From NCBI RefSeq assembly GCF_030052815.1, contig NC_079509.1:46226313-46290312 (forward strand): a stretch of DNA of 64,000 bases, read 5' to 3'. A model generated the notes under the pieces. It had not been told where the DNA came from and made no database searches. It worked only from the letters and a program-made list of their open reading frames with translations. Source of the stretch: Hevea brasiliensis (lineage: Eukaryota; Streptophyta; Magnoliopsida; Malpighiales; Euphorbiaceae). Both the position numbers and the translations under genes were made by a program. This document shows, piece after piece, positions 22,352 to 33,473 of the stretch. Every line of letters begins with the position of its first letter. The stretch's first letter is position 1.

Positions 22352-24973
22352 TGTAACACCCCAAATTTTTAAATTTTATGAGCATTTTTGGTATTTTAAT
22401 TTTATTTAAATTTTAGGAAAATTTTTTGAGATTTTTCGGATTTTAAAAATCGGATTCGATTTTCAGAAAATATAAACTTTGATGATTTTTAAAAATTAAT
22501 TTAAAGACCACGTGGTAAAACTAAAAATATATTTAGAGTCTACGTATTTTTCTGAGTTTTATGGAATTTTTTTCGGAATTTTTGGACCTCGTTTTCGGTC
22601 CCGAGGCAGAGTAAAAATTCAAAATTTTGTATGTCGAATCGAACCGGCCGAATTGAACCGGACCAGTCGAATCGGACCGGCTCCCTTCCCTTTTTTCTTC
22701 CCTGCGCACGTTGTTCCCTCTCCCCTTCTCTCTCTCTTTTCTCTCTCCTCCATCCCCTGCCGCCGGCCAGCCACCTCCCCCTGCAACCCCAGCCCACCGG
22801 CGCCGCCACCCTGCCACCCGGCCCGGTGGCGCGCCCGAGCACTGGAAGCGCGTCGAATTCCCTCCCTCGCGCGCGCAGCATTTCGGCTTCTCCGGCCAAA
22901 ATCCGGCCGATCTGGCCACCAATTGGACCGAGTCTTGTGTCTAAAATCATCTACTCGGCGAGAACTTTCCATAGACACCAAGAACGCCGAAATCTATCGA
23001 GCGGTTTGTCCGATTTTTGCTCGGGAAGATTTTAGCCCATTTCGACTTTTGAGCTAGATTTCTCGAAAACCGTGAATCCCACGAGAAAACCGAGGGTACC
23101 AGCACGCTCCACTCATCGAGAGCTTCGCGGCAACATAAATTTCAAATTTTTCCGACACCGTTTTTCGGTGGGTCCCACGGAACTTCGCAGTGTTTTTCCG
23201 AGCATTTAATGAGCTTAGAAAATTCTGAAAAATTTATGTACTAACCCCCGTGTTATGGGCTTCGTGTTGGTATCCTCTATTCGAGGATATTCGGCGATTG
23301 ATCGGTGCGTGAAATTAGGCGAATGCACTTCTTCGAAAAGTCTCCGAATTGGACCGAGGTTTTGGCTAGCCCCCCATTGTCAGACGTCCCGAGCGCGTTC
23401 CCGAAGTCGGAATTGGCAAAGGTAAACCCGAACCTTGCTTTTTCGTAATTTTCTAGTGCTTAAATAGGATTAAAAATCCATAAAATATTCGTGGTAGCTT
23501 AGAAAATTATGATTCTTTTTGCAATAGCCTAGTAATATTGCTAAGGACTGCGGGGCAAAGTTTTAGAATTTTTAGAGCTTATTTGGGCAGTTTTTGCAAA
23601 AATAGTCAATTATAAGGACTAAATTGAAATATTATATACTGTGATGGATGATTGATTTGATGGGCCCAGGAGGGGCTGTGTGATATGATTGAGCTGTGGA
23701 TATATGGATTGTAAATATAGAAGTGTGTTTTGAGCCATTTTACAGGTTGGGTAGGTCCTAGGTATAGGGGAGACTCTGCCGGATTTTCGGCACGACTTAG
23801 GACGTATTGGTCTTTTTCTTTGTTTGTATTGAGTCAAATTTATTAAATGATTGTAATAAAATTGTCAGGTGAGCCGGGACAGCCTTCTTCCTCCGCCCAG
23901 CCGCCACAGTGATTGTCGTCAAGTCTGTGAGTAAAATATTAATTTTAATTGTAATTTCGATATTATTATATGTTCAGCATGCCCATGCATCACTTATATG
24001 CATATATATTTATGTAGTTAAACTCTAGGCACGATTTATGTTGCATTCATAACTGTTAACGTGCCATGAGTGTTGTTGTGGTAATTTGGAGCAGTGTGCG
24101 TGCGTTGGCGTGCGTGTGATGTGGTGTGGACTATGGATAGGACGGGTAGTCACGGCTTGAGTTCTTCGCTGGGACCCGATCCTTCGGGGGGTAGTCACGG
24201 CTTGAGTTCTTCGCTGGGACCCCCGATTTGGTTATTAAGTGGAAGTCCGAGCTGAGTTCTTCGCTGGCACCAGGTTGGATTTAAGAGAGCTGTATAGGGG
24301 ATCAGCTCCCATATATTATGATTGATGCTACAGGGTGCGTGAGTGCTCCAAATTACCTTTTTGATGCTATGATGTGAATTTATTGCTGATGTTGCATTTC
24401 ATTCCACAGGTTGCATTAGTTTTAGATAGTTATAGAGATTATGGTTAAAATTGATATTTTACTCTCTGAGTCGAACGCTCACTCCTGTTCAATATTTTTT
24501 TCAGGCTACAGGAGGATTTTATTTTGGTTAACCTGCTTTTCTCCTTCGCAGGTTATTTATCAATATTTGTGTAATTTTATTTACTCCTAGAATTTCCGCA
24601 TGTGTTAGAAATGTTTATTTGATTTGGGTCTGTAAACTAAATTATTATTGTGGACCTGTAAAATATTCTATGCATGATTGATGGATTGGATGAGGGAGCT
24701 GAGCTCCCATTTATTTTTATGATGATGAGTATGTGGAGGGTGAGCTGAGCTCCCCAATTGATGTTATATTTTGTTTACAGGTCGGGTGAGTCAAAAACTC
24801 CCCGTTGAAAGGTCCACTTTATGGCCGGACTCCGTCCGGTTGATTTCTTGAAATTGGGCCCAAATGGGCCTTAGAGTTGGGTTAAGTGAATAGTTAGGCT
24901 TACTACGGGCCTCGGGGGCTTTAGGCTGGCCCAGGTCCTAGTGCCGGTCCGGCCCATAGGTTGGGCCGTGACA
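22352..24973 (+). repeat. 5' LTR of element G1
   Basis: Starts TGTAACACCCC and ends GGGCCGTGACA. It contains a GC-rich island (about 22,630-22,930) with repeated CGAATCGAACCGG-type units, then a CT-rich tract and CpG-dense DNA. The island resembles a short CpG island in otherwise AT-rich DNA. A triple repeat lies at 24,144-24,275. Overlapping long ORFs on both strands in the GC island reflect base composition, not genes. Confidence 0.95.
24144..24275. repeat. Triple repeat of the GAGTTCTTCGCTGGGACC unit in the LTR
   Basis: Three units of about 45 bp carry GAGTTCTTCGCTGG(G/C)ACC. The first two also share GTAGTCACGGCTT. The 3' LTR has the same three units at about 31,804-31,935 with small changes. 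Confidence 0.85.
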
Positions 24974-24977
24974 AATG

Positions 24978-24990
24978 TGGTATCAGAGCT
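24978..24990 (+). promoter_or_regulatory. Primer-binding site, initiator Met-tRNA type
   Basis: TGGTATCAGAGCT lies four bases after the 5' LTR end, the standard primer site of plant Tekay-type gypsy elements. Confidence 0.93.
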
Positions 24991-25199
24991 TAGGCTCCAG
25001 ATTCTTAGGGAATGTTGTCTAAAGTGTTGGGAAGAGTCTACTAGGAGTCACATGCGGAAAAATAGGGTCCACATTCGTCTTGCATTGTCGTCTTTGCTTC
25101 TAGTTTCTGCTTCATATATTGTGTGTAAATATGAGTCTATAGAGCTGTGTAATGTGCAGTTTTGAATTTTGTGGGCTAATGCTGCTGAATTTCAGGAAA

Positions 25200-26530
25200 A
25201 TGCGTAGAAGCAGGAGAGCTGCCACTGCACCAGAACCAGATGTGCCTGACGAGGTGTCGGCACAGGATGAGGCGCCTGCCCCGAGGAGGCGGGGTAGGAG
25301 GCCTAGAGCTGCTCAAGTAGAGGAGCAGCCACCCCCAGTACAGGATCAGTCCTTTATGGCACAGGGTCCCATGGACCCCATGGCAGCTACTCTAGCTGGT
25401 CTGCAGAGAACCATCGACATGATGGCGCAGTATATGGTCCACCCTCCACAGCAGCAGCAGTCCACCGCACCAAGAGGGGAACCTTACAAACAGATCATAA
25501 ATTTCAAGAAGTTGGTGCCTGGTACTTATGATGTGTCAGACGATGCATATCGGTTTTTGGATTCCTGCAGACAGGCAGGAAATTCTGATTGGTGATAGAA
25601 GGCGATAGAGTGTATGCAGCATGTCATGGGGCCTATGCCTAGACAATGGATGAATGACTACGTGTTACCCCGGATGGAGGGCTTGACATGGGCTCAGTTT
25701 GTGGAACTTTTTATCAATCGGTTTGTGCCAGAAAGCTTCAGAGATCAGAAGCAGTGGGCCTTTGAGGCCTTAAGACAGAATGGCAGGTCTGTAGATGAAT
25801 ATGCTACAGAATTTCTGGAATTGAGCAGATATGCCCCTACAGCAGTATCTACAGAGACTATGAAGGTGAAAAGATTCCTAAAGGGGCTTGACAGGAGGTA
25901 TGCAAACCTGGCCATGATGTCTGATCAGTCTTTTGACGTGGTAGTTGATCGAGCCAGACAGATAGAGATTAGCTATGCTGTGGATGACAGCGGAAGAGCA
26001 AAGAAAAACAGAGCAGAGGGTTCTACCGGTGTTCCCCAAATGGGTACTCCGGATAGTGGTGGCCAGAGTAATTACAGAGGAAAGAGTAGGAACAAGAGAA
26101 GTGGTTTTAGACACAAACCACGAGGATTCAGACCAGGGTACGGATCCAGCAGTGGTCACAGTTCGGGGTACAGCAGTTCTGGGTCTGGTTCAGGATCCTC
26201 TTTGGCACCGTGTGCACAGTGTGGAAGAGGACATTCAGGACCTTGTTTGATGGGGTCAGGAGTATGCTTCAGGTGTGGCCAACCAGGTCACTTTGCTAGG
26301 GAATGCCCCGTGTTCAGCGAGCCACAGATGGGGTCACAGGGTTCTGTTGCAAATGTTCCTCGCCAGTTGTATCCGGGTACTTCCAACATGGCAGGCAGTC
26401 AGTTCAGTGGCCAACAGGGCCGAGGACAAGGGGGACGTGGATTTGGAGGCAGATCAGGAGGTAGAAGTCAGTATCAAGGTTCTGCCACTCAGGGTAGGGG
26501 TCAAGCTCGGGTTTTCACCCTGACCCACCA
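25200..26530 (+). pseudogene. gag of element G1
   Basis: I place the start at the ATG at 25,200 (MRRSRRAATAPEP), because the frame upstream is leader sequence. A proline- and glutamine-rich N-terminus precedes the capsid-like retrotransposon gag domain (QWMNDYVLPRMEGLTWAQF, FEALRQNGRSVDEYATEF). A Gly/Ser/Arg-rich linker and a CCHC knuckle CFRCGQPGHFAREC (26,265-26,306) follow. Gag forms particles and binds RNA. Adjacent in-frame stops TGA TAG at 25,593-25,598 interrupt the capsid region, while the frame is otherwise kept on both sides. Confidence 0.93.
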
Positions 26531-27190
26531 GGATGCTCAGGCTTCCAATGCAGTTGTGGCAGGTATTCTTCTGGTCTGTTCTTATGAGGCTCGTGTTTTG
26601 ATAGATCCGGGTGCTACGCACTCATTTGTCTCCCCTGTGTTTGCCATGAGGTTGGGTAGAAACCCTACAACTTTAGAGTGCCCTTTGTCATAGCTACCCC
26701 ACTTAGTGACAACATAGATGTAGATATGGTTTTTCCGGGTAGCCTAGTGGTAGTGGATGGAAAGATCCTCCCAGCAGACTTGGTTCCTCTACTAGTAATG
26801 GACTTTGATGTAATTTTGGGGGTGGATTGGTTGGCAACTCATTATGCCACCTTAGACTGCAGGAACAAAAAGGTGTATTTCCACATACCTGGTGTGGAAG
26901 AGTTTAGCTTTGACGGTGACAGGAGCGTGGCTCCATATAACTTAGTGTCAGCAATTAGTGCTAGAAAAATGTTGAGGCGTGGATGCCAAGGGTATTTGGC
27001 ATTGGTGAGAGATACATCTGTAGAAGGTGCCAGCATGGAAAATGTTCCTGTTGTCAGAGAATTTATGGATGTCTTCCCAGAGGAGCTTCCAGGGTTGCCA
27101 CCAGGAAGGGAAATAGAGTTTTGCATTGATGTTGTGCCGGGTACAAACCCCATATCGATGCCACCTTACAGGATGGCACCAGCATAATTG
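26531..27190 (+). pseudogene. Aspartic protease and linker of element G1
   Basis: The active-site motif VLIDPGATHSFVSP (about 26,597-26,640) keeps the catalytic Asp in the D-P-G form common in plant chromoviruses. VILGVDWLATHYATLDC (about 26,811-26,860) is the conserved C-terminal protease part. PVVREFMDVFPEELPGLPPG leads into RT. A one-base frameshift lies near 26,690 (CPLS-stop versus ATPLSDN), and a GAA-to-TAA-type stop follows MAPA (27,185-27,187). Protease would cut the Gag-Pol precursor. Confidence 0.92.
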
Positions 27191-27900
27191 AAAGAGCTGA
27201 AGGAGCAACTACAGGAGCTTTTGGACAAGGGTTTTATACGTCCGAGCACTTCACCTTGGGGCGCTCCTGTTCTATTTGTGAGAAAGAAGGATGGGTCATT
27301 GAGGTTGTGTATTGACTACAGACAGCTGAACAAGGTATCGTGAAGAACAAGTATCCACTTCCTCGGATCGATGATTTGTTTGATCGGCTCAAGGAGCTAG
27401 ATTCTTTTCAAGATAGACTGCGATCGGGCTACCATCAATTGAGAATCAGGAATGAGGACGTGTCCAAAATGGCTTTCAGGACAAGATATGGTCATTATGA
27501 GTTCTTGGTGATGTCTTTTGGACTCACTAATGCACCAGCAGCCTTCATGGACTTGATGAACAGGGTGTTCAAGCCATTTTTGGACCGTTTTGTCATCGTA
27601 TTCATAGATGACATTCTGGTATACTCTCGGACCGAGGAAGAACACGTGTGGCACTTGAGGATGGTGTTGCAGACGTTGAGGGAGCACCAGCTATATGCCA
27701 AATTTTCAAAATGTGAATTTTGGCTAGAAAGCATCTCATTCTTGGGACACGTGATTTCTAGTGACGGCATTCAAGTGGATCCCAAGAAAATTGAAGTCAG
27801 AATCGATTGGCTTAGGCCTACATGATCACCGAGGTGCAAAGTTTTAGGTTTAGCTACTATAGGCGTTTTGTACAAGATTTCTCCAGGATAGCGGCTCCCC
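27188..27900 (+). pseudogene. Reverse transcriptase of element G1
   Basis: The RT fingers and palm are recognisable: [28 protein letters not shown], then, after a one-base shift at about 27,338, [13 protein letters not shown] and [20 protein letters not shown]. The catalytic [10 protein letters not shown] box lies at about 27,598-27,627, with both Asp present (27,607-27,612). [16 protein letters not shown] follows. A second frameshift near 27,822 (WLRPT-stop versus ITEVQSF) separates RT from the connection domain. RT copies element RNA into DNA. Confidence 0.94.
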
Positions 27901-28510
27901 TAACTAAGTTGACCAAGAAGAATGTTCCATTCATTTGGACAAATGACTGTGAGGTGAGTTTCCAGAAGCTTAAGGAGTGTCTAACCACTGCCCCTGTGTT
28001 GACACTACCTGTGAGTGGTGAAGGATACACCGTGTATTGTGACACCTCCAGAGTTGGCCTAGGGTGTGTTTTGATGCAGAATAGAAAGGTAGTGGCTTAT
28101 GCTTCAAGGCAGCTGAAGAGGCATGAGCAGAACTACCCCACCCATGATTTGGAAATGGCGGCTGTAATCTTTGCACTAAAGATCTGGAGACACTATCTGT
28201 ATGGTGAAGTGTGCGAGATATACACCGACCACAAGAGCTTGAAGTACATCTTCCAACAGAGGGATTTAAACTTGAGACAGAGGAGATGGATGGAGCTTCT
28301 GAAAGACTATGATTGCACCATCCAGTACCACCCTGGAAAGGCTAATGTTATGGCAGATGCCTTGAGCAGAAAATCTTCTGGCAGTTTGGCGCACATTTCA
28401 GTAGAGAAGAGACCATTGATTCAGGAGGTACATGAGTTGATGGATCAAGGTTTAATCCTAGATCTTTCAGATGAGGGGGTATTGTTGGCTCACATTTGGT
28501 GAGGCGGACT
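27901..28510 (+). pseudogene. RNase H of element G1
   Basis: [15 protein letters not shown] starts the RNase H fold (about 28,036). It continues [39 protein letters not shown] and [20 protein letters not shown], ending near [15 protein letters not shown]. The frame changes at about 28,495 before the integrase zinc region. The usual catalytic residues D, E and D can be placed by eye. Confidence 0.93.
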
Positions 28511-29345
28511 TGAGGGACAGAGTTAGAGTTTCCCAGCACAGAGACCAACAATTGATGAAGATCATAGAAAGAGTACAGCAAGGTGAAGGTGGTGAGTTTG
28601 GATTTGCCAATGATGGCGCCCTAGTGCAAGGTTCTAGGATATGTGTGCCCGATGTGGACAACCTCAGGAATGAAATCATGCGAGAGGCACACTACACACT
28701 GTACAGTGTCCACCCAGGTTCCACCAAGATGTACCATGATGTGAAAGATAGCTATTGGTGGAATGGCATGAAGAGAGACATAGCAAACTTTGTGTCCAAG
28801 TGCTTGACTTGTCAGAAGGTGAAGTTTGAACACCAGAGACCGTCAGGGAAGCTGCAAGAGCTCCCTATCCCAGAATGGAAGTGGGAAATGATCACCATGG
28901 ATTTTGTGACTGGGTTACCTCGTACCACACGAGGATATGATTCGATATGGGTAATTGTGGACCGTCTAACCAAATCAGCTCACTTTTTGCCTGTGAAGAC
29001 TACATATTCTATGGCACAGTACGCCCGACTCTACATTCGAGAAATAGTCAGATTGCATGGAGTTCCAGCTTCCATAATATCTGACAGAGGGCTCCAGTTC
29101 ACTTCTCGGTTTTGGAGAAAGTTGCAGGAGGCACTTGGCACACAGTTGAACTTGATCTGACCTTCCACCCTCGCAGACGGACGGATCAGAAAGGACAATC
29201 CAAACACTGGAAGACATGCTTCGCATGAGTGTTTTGGATTTTGGAGGTCAATGGGATGAGCAGCTAGCTTTGGTGGAATTTGCCTACAACAACAGTTATC
29301 ATTCCAGCATAGGGATGGCACCCTATGAGGCACTATATGGAAGAA
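28511..29345 (+). pseudogene. Integrase of element G1
   Basis: The HHCC zinc-binding part [17 protein letters not shown] ... CLTCQK lies at about 28,711-28,818. The catalytic core has [13 protein letters not shown] (first Asp) and [14 protein letters not shown] (second Asp, about 29,077). After a frameshift near 29,158, the TLEDMLR segment follows with the catalytic Glu. YNNSYHSSIGMAPYEALYG closes the core, and a stop follows at about 29,351. Integrase would join element DNA to the chromosome. Confidence 0.93.
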
Positions 29346-29552
29346 AAGTGTAGGTCTCCTCTGTGTTGGATAGAAATGGGCGAAGCGAAGGTGCATGATG
29401 TAGACCTAGTGCAGTACACTTCAGAGGTAGTTCCTTTAATCAGGGAACAATCAGCTTGACTTTTAGATGGCGTAAGAGTTATGCAGACCCCAGACGGAGG
29501 GATGTGGAGTTTGCAGTGGGTGACTATGTGAATATTCCTGAAGGTTTCTCCA

Positions 29553-29942
29553 ATGAAGGGAGTCATGAGATTTGGAAAGAAGGGCAAGTTGGCACCTCGG
29601 TATATCGGACCTTTTGAGGTTACTGATAGAGTTGGAGCAGTTGCCTACCGGTTGGAGCTACCACCCAATCTTTCTCACGTTCATCCCGTGTTTCACATCT
29701 CCATGCTCAGGAAATACATTCCAGATCCTTCTCATGTACTACAGCCGGATGTGATAGAGCTAAAGGAGAACTTGACATTTAAGGAGCAGCCTGTAGCCAT
29801 AGTGGACTACCAAGTGAGACAACTGAGATCCAAACAGATCCCTATGGTTAAGGTTTTGTGGAGGAGTCAGTTAGTGGAAGAGTGCACCTGGGAGTCAGAA
29901 CGGGACATGCGTAGCAAGTACCCTTATTTGTTCAATGTATAA
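29553..29942 (+). pseudogene. Integrase C-terminus with chromodomain, element G1
   Basis: [19 protein letters not shown] and [16 protein letters not shown] form the usual gypsy integrase C-terminal region. The end [20 protein letters not shown], then SKYPYLF, is a chromodomain-like fold of the chromovirus Tekay type, thought to steer insertion towards particular chromatin. It stops at 29,940-29,942, about 50 bp before the polypurine tract, as expected for the pol end. The preceding part is split off by a frameshift around 29,350-29,550. Confidence 0.9.
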
Positions 29943-29991
29943 TCATGTGCTTTATTCTGCCTTGTGTAAAATTCAAGGACGAATTTTCTGT

Positions 29992-30003
29992 AAGGGGGGA
30001 AGA
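29992..30003 (+). promoter_or_regulatory. Polypurine tract
   Basis: AAGGGGGGAAGA lies immediately before the 3' LTR and would prime plus-strand DNA synthesis. Confidence 0.9.
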
Positions 30004-30004
30004 A

Positions 30005-32627
30005 TGTAACACCCCAAAATTTTAAATTTTATGAGCATTTTTGGTATTTTAATTTTATTTAAATTTTAGGAAAATTTTTTGAGATTTTTCGGATTTTAAA
30101 AATCGGGTTCGATTTTCCGAAAATATAAACTTTAATGATTTTTAAAAATTAATTTAAAGACCACGTGGCAAAACTAAAAATATATTTGGAGTCTACGTAT
30201 TTTTCTGAGTTTTCTGGAATTTTTTCGAAATTTTTGGACCTCGTTTTCGGTCCCGAGGCAGAGTAAAAATTCAAAATTTTGTATTTCGAATCGAACCGGC
30301 CGAATCGAACCGGACCGGATCGGACCGGTCGAATCGGACCGGCTCCCTTCCCTTTTTTCTTCCCCGCGCGCGTCGTTCCCTCTCCCCTTCTCTCTCTCTT
30401 TTCTCTCTCCTCCCTCCCCCTGGCCGACCACCTCCTCGCCACCCAGTAGGCCGGCGCCGCCACCCTGTCACCCCAGCCAGTCGGCCGCCGCCCAGAATGG
30501 CTGGAAACCGCGCGCGAATTCCCTCCCTCGCGCGCGCGGCGTTTCGGCTTCTCCGGCCAAAATCCGGCCGATCCGGCCACCAATTGGACCGGGTCTTGTG
30601 TCTAAAATCATCTACTCGGCGAGAGCTTTCCATAGACACCAAGAACGCCGAAATCCATTGAGCGGTTTGTCCGATTTTTGCTCGGGAAGATTTTAGCCCA
30701 TTTCGACTTTTGGGCTAGATTTCTCGAAAACCGTGAATCCCACGAGAAAACCGAGGCTACCAGCGCGCTCCACTCGTCGAGAGCTTCGCGGCGACATAAA
30801 TTTCAAATTTTTCCGACACCGTTTTTCGGTGGGTCCCACGGAACTTCGCAGTGTTTTTCCGAGCATTTAATGAGCTTAGAAAATTCTGAAAAATTTATGT
30901 ACTAACCCCCGTGTTATGGGCTTCGTGTTGGTATCCTCGATTCGCGGAAATTCGACAGTTGATCGGGTCTGTGAAATTCCGGCCAGACAGACCCGTTACT
31001 GGAAAAGTCTCCGAATTGGATCGAGGTTTTGGCTAGCCCCATTGTCGACGCGTCGGCGCGTTCCCGAAGTCGGAATTGGCAAAGGTAAACCCGAACCTTG
31101 CTTTTTCGTAATTTTCTAGTGCTTAAATAGGATTAAAAATCTATAAAATATTCGTGGTAGCTTAGAAAATTATGATTCTTTTTGCAATAGCCTAGTAATA
31201 TTGCTAAGGACCGCGGGGCAAAGTTTTAGAATTTTTAGAGCTTATTTGGGCAGTTTTTGCAAAAATGGTCAATTATAAGGACTAAATTGAAATATTACAT
31301 ACTGTGATGGATGATTGATTTGATGGGCGGGAGGGCTGTGTGATATGATTGAGCTGTGGATATATGGATTGTAAATATAGAAGTGTGTTTTGAGCCATTT
31401 TGCAGGTTGGGTAGGTCCTAGGTATAGGGGAGACTCTGCCGGATTTTCGGCACGACTTAGGACGTATTGGTCTTTTTTTTCTTTGTTTGTATTGAGTCAG
31501 ATTTATTAAATGATTGTAATAAAATTGTCAGGTGAGCAGATGACCTTCTTCCTCCGCCCGGCCACAGTGATTGTCGTCAAGTCCGTGAGTAAAATATTAA
31601 TTTTAATTGTAATTTCGATATTATTATATGTTCAAAGATGCCCATGCATCACTTATATGCATATATATTTATGTAGTTAAACTCTAGGCACGATTTATGT
31701 TGCATTCATAATCATAACGTGCCATGAGTGTTGTTGTGGTAATTTGGAGCAGCGGTGCGTGCGTTGGCGTGCGTGTGATGTGGTGTGGACTATGGATAGG
31801 GCGGGTAGTCACGGCTTGAGTTCTTCATTGGGACCCGATCCTTGAGGGGTAGTCACGGCTTGAGTTCTTCATTTGGGACCCCGATTTGGTTATTAAGTGG
31901 AAGTCCGAAATGAGTTCTTGGGCACCAAAGTTGGATTTAAGAGAGTCAGATAGGGATCGGCTCCCATATATTATGATTGATGCTACGAGTGCGTGAGTGC
32001 TCCAAATTACCTTTTGATGCTATGATGTGAATTTATTGTCGATGTTGCATTTCATTCCACAAGTTGCATTAGTTTTAGATAGTTATAGAGATTATGGTTA
32101 AAATTGATATTTTACTCTCGAGTCGAACGCTCACTCTGTTCAATATTTTTTGAGGCAAGGTACGGGAAGATTTTATTTTGGTTAACCTGCTTTTCTCCTT
32201 CGCAGGTTATTTATCAATATTTGTGTAATTTTATTTACTCCTAGAATTTCCGCATGTGTTAGAAATGTTTATTTGATTTGGGTCTGTAAACTAAATTATT
32301 ATTGTGGACCTGTAAAATATTCTATGCATGATTGATGGATTGGATGAGGGAGCTGAGCTCCAATTTATTTTTATGATGATGAGTATGTGGAGGGTGAGCT
32401 GAGCTCCCCAATTGATGTTATATTTTGTTTACAGGTCGGGTGAGTCAAAAACTCCCCGTTGAAAGGTCCACTTTATGGCCGGACTCCGTCCGGTTGATTT
32501 CTTGAAATTGGGCCCAAATGGGCCTTAGAGTTGGGTTAAGTGAATAGTTAGGCTTACTACGGGCCTCAGGGGCTTTAGGCTGGCCCAGGTCCTAGTGCCG
32601 GTCCGGCCCATAGGTTGGGCCGTGACA
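30005..32627 (+). repeat. 3' LTR of element G1
   Basis: Nearly the same length as the 5' LTR and closely similar over most of its length. It differs in a block of the GC island (about 30,410-30,540) and by clustered small indels and substitutions at about 31,530-32,170. The TSD AATTC follows at 32,628. Confidence 0.95.
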
Positions 32628-32632
32628 AATTC

Positions 32633-33237
32633 AAAGTGTAATGCTCCTTATGGTTTAAGAACTTAAATTTACATCATTTTTTTTATTATATTTGGTATAA
32701 ATGAATTACATAAAATATTATGAATCGAAATTCATTAATAAATCTAGAAAAATAAATAGAATTTTACATTTATTCTAAATATAAAATTCATTTCATTGAA
32801 AATAAATTATATTTTTAATATATATTATGCTGATAATAAAGGAATTTATTTACAAATGAAATGAAATTCACTGCTTTTGGAATTTGGAATTTTATTTTTC
32901 TTATGTTGGAAAAATACATAAAAATTACTGTGGAAAAAAAAGTTAAAATTTAATTTAAATATTGACCAAATGACTGAAAGTTAGAAAAATTATTGGATGA
33001 AACCAGTGAAAGTTAAACAATTAACTTAGTGAAGCATACAGGAAAAAGTAGTGATCCTATACAAGCATGGTAATGAATTCTAATCAAATAAATTATTGTG
33101 AATATTTGTTAAGGTTTACCTTTTTTTTATTATAATTTGATTGTAATTTGGATTCGAATGAGATAGCATATCACTAAGAGATCACTCTACACTATTTTTA
33201 TTTATAAATTTTTTTTTTAATTTCTTTATGATTTCAG
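32633..33237. other. AT-rich DNA, possible intron
   Basis: No coding sequence. It ends in a pyrimidine-rich stretch and a good splice-acceptor-like TTTCTTTATGATTTCAG at 33,237. Confidence 0.5.
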
Positions 33238-33473
33238 GTTTTGGTGAATACTATAAGCGGGACACCATGGAAGTCTCGATGGAGAAATCAATTAGGAAGG
33301 ACGATGAATCCACTGTTAAGGCATCAAATGTAACAGCAGACGAGGAATGCACCCAGATCCGCAATCTTCCTGAAAGAAGTATTTCAGGTCTGCAAAAGTT
33401 GTAGCACAGGGAATCGGCGAAGCACATGGTGTACCAAAGTTTGTCGTTCATCTTCTGTGTCAGGTCATATTCC
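33238..33473 (+). CDS. Candidate exon of an unrecognised host gene
   Basis: Directly after the acceptor-like TTTCAG, the frame from 33,240 reads FGEYYKRDTMEVSMEK then SIRKDDESTVKASNVTADEE. It ends with QIRNLPERSIS and stops at 33,402-33,404. Just before the stop another frame opens and reads VAQGIGEAHGVPKFVVHL through 33,468. This suggests one coding exon with a one-base indel rather than two ORFs. It is low in repeats and has no transposon motifs. It is on the same strand as the VVNYLKSD exon at 19.4 kb and may belong to that gene, with the G1 element lying in the intron. I do not recognise the family. Confidence 0.4.

Larger units (their letters stand above)
22352..32627 (+). mobile_element. 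Ty3/gypsy chromovirus (Tekay-like), full length, element G1
   Basis: LTRs of 2,622 and 2,623 bp (22,352-24,973; 30,005-32,627), both TG...CA, flank gag-pol. Perfect 5 bp target duplications AATTC sit at 22,347-22,351 and 32,628-32,632. A primer site TGGTATCAGAGCT (24,978-24,990) and a polypurine tract (AAGGGGGGAAGA, 29,992-30,003) are in place. Domain order is gag, protease, RT, RNase H, integrase, chromodomain, which is the Ty3/gypsy order. The C-terminal chromodomain-like tail and long LTRs fit the Tekay/Del clade. The structure is intact, but the coding region carries at least eight stops or frameshifts. Confidence 0.96.

Noticed and set aside
22512..23057. Long overlapping ORFs on both strands (181, 136, 134, 129 and 120 codons), and similar ones at 30,149-30,642
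   Set aside because: They lie in the GC-rich part of both G1 LTRs. Their openness comes from low stop-codon density in GC-rich DNA, and they share no domain and differ between LTRs.
26678..27208. Minus-strand ORFs of 86-103 codons across G1 pol
   Set aside because: Antisense shadows of the protease region.
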